Under the pieces are notes generated by a model. The model saw nothing but the letters and a program-made list of their open reading frames with translations, did no database searches and had not been told where the DNA came from. Position numbers and translations under genes: made by a program. From Haemonchus contortus (lineage: Eukaryota; Nematoda; Chromadorea; Rhabditida; Trichostrongylidae), in NCBI GenBank assembly GCA_000469685.2, contig LS997562.1, positions 19,745,920 to 19,809,919 of the forward strand: 64,000 nucleotides of DNA, written 5' to 3'. Shown in pieces: positions 56,601 through 62,876 of this stretch; position 1 is the first letter of the stretch; every line of letters begins with the position of its first letter.

Positions 56601-59600
56601 TAACTTATAATCAGCTATGGTCTAACACATTCAATTACAGACCACCTTTTAGGTGCCATTTTTAGGGGTATTTGGCCAGGTCAATTGCTATAGGAACCCG
56701 TGATTTTCATTAGATCGTCATTGGGGTCCATTCCGTTTTTACCGGTAGATCTTCTGCGCTCGACTGCACATCATTAAGTTTTATCGCATCTAATATCGTT
56801 ATAAACAGTAAAGGTGTCACTTATGAAGCCGTAAAGTTCAATGGGTAATGATATTGAACTAACATCGTGGTCGAACGAAGCGTTTTCCTTACTTGGTTCT
56901 GAATTTGCTGCTCTGCTATGATGACATTGAAATGTACCGGTTATTCTTCGTTCTTCATGTAGGGTGGGGTAGGGGGGGAGGGGGAGTTCCCGGTTCATTT
57001 CGATAATATCGACATGGGAATCAGCGAAGACATTTTCGCGGGAATTAGCTAATGTGAATTTTCAACGGATAGGGTGCTACGGTAAGTTTACAGTAGGAGG
57101 CTATTTATGGAATTCAAGCTTTTGTCTTCTTCAGCCCCTTACTGGCTCTCATCGAATGTTCTCAAATCCTATCGGGGAACGTCCGTTGCGCGCGCCCATC
57201 GAAAGTAGGTCGGTCACCCCGCCCACTTCGCGCACGGCGACCACACTGAGGTCTCGAGTTGTCATTACAGTACCATCGAACGTCAGTGGAGCGAAGGTTT
57301 TGTCCGTGTTATCTAATCTTTGGCTGATTGTCGAAGACCAAGCGCAAATTGGTTTCCCCCACTGACAACTGCGACATCCGCCAAGTATCGCGAGCTATCC
57401 GCCGCATCCGACGGCTGCGGCGTCAGCTAGTTTCGACGGACGCGCGCAACGAACTACACCGTTTCTATAACTATATATCTTTAATCCCGCCGTGCCATAC
57501 ATCTTTCAAGAAAGTGCTAATGGTCCGTTGTCCCAATGACTTTTACCATTAATGCCTGTTGTCAGCTCTTATCACTGATCATCTACAATAGCCATACCCC
57601 ACATCACTCATCAAGGTATCAAGCTTCCACTGTTCATATGAATTGGTCCACTAATATTTGCGTCCCACACCAATATTTTCAATTATCACTTTATAGAGCG
57701 ATAGAGCCAATTGACGTTTCCCCGCAACTTATTTGACAGGTCGCACGAAAGAATTGTTTCCCCTGATAAAGATTTTTCAATATTTCATTTCCACCATGAA
57801 AAATATAGAGGGGGAACAGATGCTAAAATGGTAGAGAGTCGAAGGCAATGGTGAGCCGGGATGAAAAAATGTTCTTGAAATGATTAGTGTTCACTCAGGA
57901 CCCAGACCCAATTTTCATCGCATCGAAAGTTGCCGAACTTCGAGAGCCAATTCACCACTAGATGCGAAGAATTCAGGAATTCCAAGAAGAAAGTATGTTT
58001 TTGTAGAAACCTTTCCATATGATATAATTCGGAGCAGAGCCAAAATCGTTAGAAATTGTGTACAAATTACGTATAACAATTACAATTCTTCCCGAGTACA
58101 AATTATCAGATTCACCCGTTCTTTAACCGGGCGATTTGTTTTCCTGAAAACTAGTTATTATGGAAAGGGAGATGCTCCCAGAAAGTGAAGGTTAGGAAAA
58201 ACTGAGATAGTGCAAATTAAATTCGCGCTGCTTTTTTAAGGCAGTGAGCCGTTGTCAGACTCGGCGATTCGGCAACCATTTTGAGGTTATGAACACACAA
58301 GGAAGTTGAAATTAATCGTAGTCTGTATAATTTCTTGGGGCAAGGGTTCACTTGTCTTCATGGAAAAGTCATAAAATAAATCATCAGATGTTAGCGCTCT
58401 TCCCAAACAACAACCACTTTTACATGATGTACTCTTTTCCTGGAGAGCTTCAAAATAACAAACGTCGTCGCTTTTTCAGCAAGACTAGACATCAGTAGTT
58501 CATGCTGGAAAATCTACGCCAGAATTACTTGATCGTCGTTTTCCTTGGTACTGATCGCAGAACATTTGACGATTTGGCTGCCACCTTATTCATACCATTG
58601 GACCTCACCTTTTGAAGCATGCCAAATGGCGTGGTGTATTTGAAGCGATGAAGTGCTTTGCCCATTCTCAAGGTTCATTTGGAGAAGGTGTAGAGGCAAC
58701 ACGGTGTCAATTATTGCACGGATAGCGGCCAGTAAAGGATGGAACATATCCTCTTTTCTTATCTTATCCTCTCATTTCCTTGTGTCTTGTATTCAGTAGA
58801 GATGAAACTACTAGAATTGCTATGTCTTTTTTTTTTTCATAAAACTCACTCCGTGCATATATTGAATGGTTAATGTCCATATCGAGAATCGCTCCATGTA
58901 GCAGCCACTGAAATGGTGATGCTTGAATTTCACAGTTCTGCAATTTGTGAAAGACGTACCATCTCAGAACACAGTTGCCTAAATTCTTATCAAAGGTATT
59001 TCGCTTGTCAGATGAAGATCATTGATGATCTTTCTTTTTGAGAATGCCCTGCTAGTTGAGATCTAAATCGTTTCAATGCGAATAAAACTAATAAATGCAG
59101 CAGTTTCCCAAGGTGCATATTTATGAGGCAACCCGAAAAGGTCAAGATAGATCACGGAACGGAAAATGCAAAATAGAGAATCAAGCATACATATCTAGAA
59201 TTCTCTTGGGAGATCACTTCATGACAGTGGAAGAGGCTGAAGATTTACTGCAACGTCTTCTGAAGGCCAATGCTAAATCAGGTACGAAGGCTTCTAGTAT
59301 GAAACGAACATAAAAAAAGGCTTCGCGCCGTAACAGAATTTTTTTTACGTACTTTAGCGATCTCTATCGAAAGCTTTGCCGATAGTCATGAGGGATGGGA
59401 TAGTTACTGAATCTGGCTAACTCCAAAGAAGGAACTCCAAAGACGATAAATCGAACAACAGGTTAATAGGGCTTTTCTTTCTCTAGCTAGACGTGGCCCA
59501 TCACGGCTTCCATCAAAGGAATCAACAATGTCAAGGGAAGTTGTGGAAGATGATAAATCGCGAGGACGAGCGTAAGTTAATTATTATATGAGGATACGAG

Positions 59601-60405
59601 GTAGTATTTTCCCCGGTTTTCTCCGAAATCTTGTATTTCTCACCTACTGCCGCATCCTGCTACAATCCTTCGCGCGCGACGCCCCTCTCACCGCGACGCG
59701 GCCATTTCGTTCCTAACGCACCACACCCGGGGATTGCACAATCAGAACCTGGATTGATAACAGTTTCTATTGAAGAATTTTTTGGAAGGCTATTTCCATC
59801 AGCCTCCTCTAAAATTCATCTCAACCAGCTCCTACTAATCTCTCATAACAGCACGCTATGTTTGTTAGCTCGGAATAATTATTTACCCTTCCTGTTTTTA
59901 TAGATGTTTTGGTGGTATGAAGGACGTATCAAGAAGTAAGGAAAGGGCTCGTAACAAATTTTTTTATAATTGTCTTCTTCGCTTTCACGACATGGAGACT
60001 ACGGCAGAACTACCATTACAAGACCTATCAATCAAATCAATTTATCCGAAGTTTCACCGTCAACAAAAAGAGGAGAATCGTCCGCCAAAAAGACAAATCA
60101 GTAAATTGGCATCCGTGCACTTAAGGGAAAGGAAATTGGAAAGCGAGACTTCAACAAAGAACGATTCCAGCGTTTTTCTAAAATTGACCTTACTCACCTA
60201 CAGCGATGCGCATAGCCTCATAGTCAAACCAGATGCCAAAATACAAGTCAGTGGCCAAAAAAAATCATATACGCTGATCCAACGCTTGGAAAAGGGTATC
60301 GCATTAGCGAGCATGAAGAATCAAGGAAACGAACAAACGATCTGCTTGTTCCCGAATTCTGATTACAATTACATTGACGCCTTACTCAGGATGCTGGGGT
60401 GGTAG
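32622..60405 (+). CDS. Unrecognised Lys/Ser-rich protein, 15 exons over 28 kb
   Basis: Exons: 32622-32697, 32795-32852, 33875-33975, 35073-35160, 39044-39156, 40935-40968, 42716-42804, 44531-44633, 46137-46195, 50298-50370, 51259-51332, 57899-57992, 59101-59281, 59487-59571, 59904-60405 (TAG). Phase agrees at every junction except 57992 to 59101, where an exon may be missed. Product about 575 residues. The N-terminus is acidic (SESDAESDDS). Exons 3 and 5 are strongly basic (KKGKKGKKKNEAK; ESKKKDK). Exon 4 reads ETFEIGRNSEELILCGPG. Exons 7 and 13 share a helical motif (GDRLLSRDETASLLKKL; GDHFMTVEEAEDLLQRL). Exons 10 and 12 share a CPNST..SPPDAKKS / CRTSR..SPLDAKNS segment. The last exon encodes 166 residues, partly hydrophobic near its end (SVFLKLTLLTY). 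No signal peptide, membrane span or catalytic motif is visible. I do not recognise the family and propose no function. Introns up to 6.6 kb are full of transposons. Confidence 0.66.
33225..33365 (-). repeat. tRNA-derived SINE fragment
   Basis: On the minus strand GGTTCGAATCC matches a pol III B box. It is followed by CGCCTAGGCCAGCCAAGC, TTCGTCCCTCCGGGTCG and CTGGTATCAG, the conserved body seen in tRNA-type SINEs of many invertebrates. The A-box half is missing, so this is truncated. It lies in intron 2 of the 28-kb gene. Confidence 0.65.
33405..33725. repeat. Degenerate MITE family B copy
   Basis: The right end GGTCGTGAACTGTGGCTTTA and interior pieces (GTCTAAATGTGCGCGCCATTG, GGTACGTCGGCTGAGCC) match other family B copies. 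The left end is not clear. Confidence 0.45.
34451..34709 (-). mobile_element. MITE family A, copy 5 (inverted)
   Basis: Full copy in intron 3 of the 28-kb gene, near consensus. Flanked by CTGGAAGAG on both sides, an exact 9-bp target duplication. Confidence 0.92.
35755..36220. repeat. (TCTG)n plus three 145-bp tandem units
   Basis: A TCTG microsatellite (about 35763-35800) leads into units whose GACCTAGGACGTTCAAAT motif starts near 35832, 35977 and 36122, a period of 145 bp. The units run together and stay open in several frames, giving spurious ORFs. Related units occur in the opposite orientation at 47885-48165 and 53130-53636, the latter also ending in a TCTG-type tract. This looks like a mobile minisatellite cassette inserted in the surrounding Tc1-like element. 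Confidence 0.88.
37030..38047 (-). pseudogene. Tc1/mariner transposase pseudogene
   Basis: 38047-37694 resembles an N-terminal helix-turn-helix region (PMSTITKAIRGVEPL, GRLRIAAPEDD). About 37255-37030 reads PDLNINGPSWQDLEKR, KFGLFEEDWKEID, a stop, then RRCQAVIDANGFTTKYW, the typical C-terminal end of these enzymes. The central catalytic part is degraded. It belongs to the element 35495-38354. Confidence 0.85.
38556..38815 (+). mobile_element. MITE family A, copy 6
   Basis: A diverged full copy in intron 4 of the 28-kb gene, ends GAGACGGGCAGTTGGATCG and CTGCACAAGACCCC. Flanks GTAACTTGA and CTAACTTGA form a 9-bp duplication with one change. It sits 200 bp outside the right end of the Tc1-like element. 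Confidence 0.87.
39870..40304. mobile_element. MITE family B copy
   Basis: The right end TTGTTTACTGTGCCTTTAA and interior AGCTGGCTGTAG, GCTCTACAATG-like and GGCATATATGGCTAACCGG segments match family B. The left end, near AGTTAAGGACAACGTGA, is degenerate. Located in intron 5 of the 28-kb gene. Confidence 0.55.
40490..40746 (+). mobile_element. MITE family A, copy 7
   Basis: Close to consensus. Flanked by CGTGATAAG on both sides, an exact 9-bp target duplication. It lies about 190 bp upstream of exon 6 of the 28-kb gene. Confidence 0.93.
41065..42269 (-). mobile_element. mariner element with intact TIRs
   Basis: 1,205 bp flanked by TA. Ends TTAGGTTGTAAGGAAAGT are identical at both termini over 18 bp and pair on to GGCCGTT with two mismatches. 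Inserted in intron 6 of the 28-kb gene. Confidence 0.94.
41201..42090 (-). pseudogene. mariner transposase pseudogene
   Basis: 42090-41887 holds the N-terminal DNA-binding part (LLLERFYFMSSNLVKL, EKALHQSERFVAGFRSLE, close to the SERTVRRWFQKF-type motif). 41680-41201 holds the catalytic part, including HPPYSLVLSQSDYHLFKHL, where the family has HPPYSPDLAPSDYH: the last Asp is kept but PDLA has decayed. The HDNARPH segment is frameshifted. Non-functional DD34D-type transposase. Confidence 0.9.
43081..43366. mobile_element. GC-rich MITE-like repeat family E, copy 1
   Basis: Ends CGTTGCGCGCGTCCGTC and GACGGACGCGCGCAACGA are inverted repeats. About 70-80 percent similar by eye to 57176-57456 along its full length. 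Clearly richer in GC than the surroundings. In intron 7 of the 28-kb gene. Confidence 0.75.
44131..44465. repeat. Degenerate MITE family B copy
   Basis: Left end ATAAAGGTGCCGTAGTAA, right end GACTGTGCTTC. Interior CTCCATTGCGAACGGTGGAGCCTC, CGTTGCAACGCGTCC and CTAGGCCATTTTCTCC match the interiors of other family B copies. Confidence 0.5.
44962..45490. mobile_element. MITE family B, full copy (first of a head-to-tail pair)
   Basis: Begins CTCAAAGGCATAGTTCATGA and ends TCGGGAACTGTGCCTTTAA. It shares its last bases with the start of the next copy. Confidence 0.75.
45486..46012. mobile_element. MITE family B, full copy (second of the pair)
   Basis: Begins TTTAAAGGCACCGTTTACGA and ends TTTTCGTGAACAGTACCTTTA. 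It abuts the preceding copy with the shared junction CCTTTAAAGG, so one element either inserted at the end of the other or the pair arose by tandem duplication. It ends about 125 bp before exon 9 of the 28-kb gene. Confidence 0.75.
46460..46651 (+). repeat. 192-bp duplicated segment, copy 1
   Basis: Matches 47583-47774 at all but about 4 of 192 positions, in direct orientation 1,123 bp apart. A weaker relic is at about 52970-53095. Confidence 0.9.
47583..47774 (+). repeat. 192-bp duplicated segment, copy 2
   Basis: Partner of 46460-46651. The reading frame is open in both, but three of the four differences change an amino acid, so there is no sign of coding constraint. It belongs to the same repeat neighbourhood as the 145-bp-type units that follow. 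Confidence 0.9.
47885..48165 (-). repeat. Diverged copy of the 145-bp repeat family
   Basis: In reverse complement it contains the same order of blocks as 35810-36215: AACACACATGGTGGGTAACAGG-like, CCCCACAGGGGGCG-like and GGACCTAGAGCGTTCAATTTTGG-like. About two units. Confidence 0.7.
48665..48830. repeat. Repeat family F, copy 1
   Basis: ATATAAGAAGGAAGTGTAGAATAGAGCT, TTTTATCGTAATCAT and an ACAAACCGACACACCG run match 50965-51110 in order. AC-rich low complexity follows (48725-48790, 48910-48950). Confidence 0.6.
49069..49711. mobile_element. 643-bp foldback element, family G
   Basis: Outer ends GTTAACGTTGTTTGAATTC and GAATTCAAACAACGTTAAC are exact inverted repeats. Arms of about 210 bp continue with few mismatches (CTAACGTTTCGACGTAATCG, CAGCGTTTGCTCTTGAGC), around a roughly 210-bp loop. 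It lies in intron 9 of the 28-kb gene. A fragment of the arm is at 31510-31560. Confidence 0.9.
49709..50197. mobile_element. MITE family B copy
   Basis: Left end TAACTGTTCATGATG, right end CATCGTTAACTGCGCTTTTGA. The left end touches the foldback at 49069-49711, so one inserted next to or into the other. Confidence 0.5.
50965..51110. repeat. Repeat family F, copy 2
   Basis: TATATAGGAAGGAAATGTAGGATAGAGC, TTTTTATCGTAATCAT and ACATACAAACCGACACACC match 48665-48830. It ends about 150 bp before exon 11 of the 28-kb gene. Confidence 0.6.
52130..52232. repeat. Hairpin with a 15-bp perfect stem
   Basis: GTGAGGGGATAGAGC (52130-52144) and GCTCTATCCCCTCAC (52218-52232) are exact inverted repeats around a 73-nt loop, in intron 11 of the 28-kb gene. 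Pairing outside this stem is weak. Confidence 0.7.
52620..52878. mobile_element. Foldback MITE family D, copy 3
   Basis: Begins GGCTGTCATCATAGTCCGCC and ends CGGACTATGAAAGCAGCC; flanked by TAT on both sides. Arms hold GGCAGTGCTAGGGGGAGGAG and its complement. The loop contains GAAAACAAAGAGAACAAG, as in copy 1. Confidence 0.88.
53130..53636 (-). repeat. Inverted array of the 145-bp repeat family with terminal CAGA/TCTG tract
   Basis: About three diverged units. On the minus strand it begins with TTTATAAAACGCTCGCGTCTG and the TCTG tract and then the units, the same order as 35740-36220. The shared order of leader and units supports a single mobile cassette rather than independent satellite growth. 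Confidence 0.8.
53905..56370. repeat. ~2.5-kb structure with long inverted repeats
   Basis: The outer left block 53930-54000 (GAATATATTTTCGATCGCGC, TAATCAAGCTCGCCTCGCAC) pairs with 56265-56350. The inner left block 54000-54270 (CGACTCCCCTCGATCGTGAC, ATGAAAGTGATGGCAATGAT, GGTCTTCGGTTTTAAAAGTT) pairs with 55075-55350. The right side carries about 900 bp of extra sequence between the two blocks, probably a later insertion. Part of the left arm (ATGGTCTTCGGTTTTAAAAG to GAACACGAAATTC) is tandemly repeated at 54199-54339. No transposase is visible in the loop. It fills intron 11 of the 28-kb gene. Confidence 0.85.
57176..57456. mobile_element. GC-rich MITE-like repeat family E, copy 2
   Basis: Begins GGAACGTCCGTTGCGCGCG and ends GACGGACGCGCGCAACGA. 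Matches 43081-43366 in order along its length. About 440 bp upstream of exon 12 of the 28-kb gene. Confidence 0.75.
57993..59100. other. Intron 12 of the 28-kb gene, may hide an exon
   Basis: The flanking exons leave phase 2 and enter phase 0, so an unseen exon or a different splice site is expected here. A small CACAG/TTGCCTAA to CAAAG/GTATTT segment (58975-59000) is the only splice-bounded candidate I saw, and it does not fix the phase. Confidence 0.35.
59626..59729 (+). mobile_element. MITE family A, truncated copy (3' half)
   Basis: Starts at CTTGTATTTCTCACC and runs to CACCACACCC; the 5' half is missing. It lies in the last intron of the 28-kb gene. Confidence 0.9.
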
Positions 60406-61450
60406 ATTTCGTGTTTGAATGAGACAAAATGTCTTCATCCTACTGGGCCGACAAAAGGGAGAATCAGAAACCTGCAACATCTTCATTTTCAATTACGGAC
60501 CGCTCCGCGTTTGTTCCATCCGAAATTCATCACCATATACAAAATACAAGAAAATTTAAATCTCCCACGAGATTGACTAGCGTCACGCTTTAACACATTG
60601 GACAAGTGATTCGTCTTTTTCTTGGAAAGTTAGAAACAAAACAGATGGGAACAATAGCTACCAGACTGACTATCCCACGTCTGCAAGCAGAAAATGAAAT
60701 ATTTTACGAGGGATCACACTTTTTTCACAGAATTACGTCACCAGTATTACATTCCAAAGAATTGTAAGTGAAACAAATAGAAATTGCTTCTACCCGATGG
60801 TGTTTCCACTGCACCAGCTCGTGCCTTCTCTGCTACCGATGTTATGCATACGCCACATCTTCACCATATAAAGGATTTCCTCGTGAACGTGGAATCCAAA
60901 AAGGAGAAACTGTATTGACGATAACAAGGGAATCTTCACGGACGAAACAACTCAATGATTCAACTCGTGATCACAAACACTATCGGTTAGAATCTTCCAA
61001 ACCTGCCGAGTCAATACATAACAATTGAGAAGGGTACGAAAAGGATAGTGACATCCTCTTCAGGAATTGTTTAACCAAATCAACTTTTTGACTCGTACAA
61101 TCGAACAACTTTTACCTCTAATCCAGAACTGTTGACTCGCCAAATACGCTTGCTCCTGTGCTCTTAGAAAGGATACTGACATATGCTATCGCTTCAACGA
61201 AAATCTTCGCTCAGTCCTCCATAACCAGCACAGTAAACTACCAATAGTAACGAACGAGTGGCAATATTTGAAAAGAGGCGAGCAGTGAAAGCAGAAACGA
61301 TTAGGTCCCCCGTAAGAGATCAACACATTCATACATAATGGCAGGTGCGAAAAACAACAATTGTTGTACATATAGTCACCATAGAAGGAATGTCAGGATG
61401 CTGTTCTAGCACGAGAGCATCAATGGCAAATATAGCATACACGTTATCAA
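60406..61450. other. 3' flank of the 28-kb gene with possible extra exons
   Basis: A 33-nt segment 60731-60763 has a strong acceptor (TTTTTTCACAG) and strong donor (GTAAGTG). After it, an open frame with ATSSPYKGFPRERGIQKGET (about 60850-61027) looks mildly coding. These could be alternative terminal exons; they do not join the main model in phase without changing exon 15. Confidence 0.35.
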
Positions 61451-61848
61451 TGGCTGCTTTCATAGTCCGCAGGCAGGCGCGCAGGCGCGCTGGCGCGCAG
61501 GCAGGCGCGCTGGCGCGCTGGCGCGCAGGCAGGCGCGCTGGCGCGCTGGCGCGCAGGCAGGCGCGCTGGCGCGCAGGCAGGGGCGCAGGCAGTGCTAGGG
61601 GGGAGGAGGGAGGCAGACAGTGTAAGGCAAACAGTCCACGCCCCTTCGAAGGTTGTTTGTTTTCAACCCCTCGAAGGGGCGTGGATGTTTGCCTCACACT
61701 GTCTGCCTCCCTCCTCCCCCCTAGCACTGCCTGCGCCCCTGCCTGCGCGCCAGCGCGCCAGCACGCCTGCCTGCGCGCCAGCGCGCCAGCGCGCCTGCCT
61801 GCGCGCCAGCGCGCCTGCGCGCCTGCCTGCGGACTATGAAAGCAGCCA
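61451..61848. mobile_element. 398-bp near-perfect hairpin, foldback MITE family D copy 4
   Basis: Ends TGGCTGCTTTCATAGTCCGC and GCGGACTATGAAAGCAGCCA. Each arm carries about 110 bp of GGCGCGC/GGCAGGC units, then AGTGCTAGGGGGGAGGAGGG, then AACAGTCCACGCCCCTTCGAA. The loop is only about 10 bases (near 61650). AAT flanks both sides of GGCTGC..GCAGCC. High arm identity indicates a young or gene-converted copy. Open frames of up to 164 codons inside are repeat artefacts. Confidence 0.93.
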
Positions 61849-62330
61849 ATTAGTTTTGAAACCGTCCAAACTGAATGCGAATACTCAACTCGTCAAATGA
61901 TCACCAGAAGAACCATATCTGCTGCACGTTTCCACTTCACGGAATCAACACACGACACTGACTGCATCGTTAAATGGGCAAGAAAAACTTCCACAGTGAA
62001 ACTTAAGGGAAACCCTGATTTTCTTAATCTGACGATTGACATATCCGATATCCTCTCGATAAATGCTTCCTCGTCAATAGACACAGGGTTCAATTGAATT
62101 CCATTTGAGTTGTCTCTCTCTTCTCAGAAGTTTTATTTAATTTGCCTGAGGTATATGGTTTTCTTTTCTAGTTGAAAGTAATTTTTTCCACTATTTCTCG
62201 TAATCTTCCTCATAAACTACTAAATAGCGATATACTAGAAGTATTAACGCAATTCTTTCACTACACCTGAATGTGAAAAATTGAAATCAAAATAATTGCA
62301 AGGCACCATCAATTTCCTACTTCTTTTTCG
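61849..62330. other. Unassigned, one 66-codon open frame
   Basis: The frame at 61897-62097 (+) includes TVKLKGNPDFLNLTIDISD. No splice partner or family was identified. AT-rich afterwards. Confidence 0.3.
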
Positions 62331-62616
62331 AGTGGAAGTGTCTTGAAGGACTATTTCCATCAACCATGTGACGATTTTGGCCAAATCAGCTCTGACTTGT
62401 TTTTCATGTTAGGACACTATGTTTTCTTTTTTTTAATGATTATTTCCTTTCCTTCTCCCTATTGATGTTTTACTGATGTAAGAGAAGTGTCAAGAAGTGG
62501 CAACAAGGCTCGCCATGAATCTCTTCATTAATTGCCTTCATTTTTTTTTACGACAGTTTTCTGAACTTTGTCACAGATGGGATGGTTAATGTGGAGGCCA
62601 ACGATCTCATGGAGGA
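62330..62616 (+). pseudogene. Degenerate duplicate of the last-exon region of the 28-kb gene
   Basis: 62360-62560 follows 59785-59985 in order: GACTATTTCCATCA, CACTATGTTTTC, AATGATTATTTCC, then GATGTTTTACTG and GTGTCAAGAAGTGGCAACAA. It would encode EVSRSGNKARH where the real exon has DVSRSKERARN, then meets a stop. Just after it, 62566-62616 reads FVTDGMVNVEANDLMEE, resembling the exon 13 motif. Confidence 0.6.
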
Positions 62617-62617
62617 G

Positions 62618-62876
62618 GGAGACGGGCGTTAGGAACGACTTTGGGTAATCGATATGCCGCACGCGGCTGTCGCGGACCACTCGTTCGCCGTTATTACAGC
62701 TCTAGCGTTCTTCATACAGCTCAATCGATATGCGATCATTACTTTATGCATAATTCTACTATTGGTAACTTTTGTTCTTGTATTTCTTACCTACTGCTGC
62801 ATCCTGCTAGATTCCTTCGCGAGCGACGACCCTCTCACCGCGACGCGACCATTTCGTTCCTAATGCACCACACTCC
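62618..62876 (+). mobile_element. MITE family A, copy 8
   Basis: Full copy from GGGAGACGGGCGTTAGGAAC to ATGCACCACACTC. Flanked by CATGGAGGA on both sides, an exact 9-bp target duplication. It inserted immediately after the decayed exon-like sequence. Confidence 0.93.

Noticed and set aside
61345..61839. 164- and 132-codon Arg/Ala-rich frames
   Set aside because: They lie in the arms of the 398-bp hairpin and arise from GGCGCG-type repeats that stay open on both strands.
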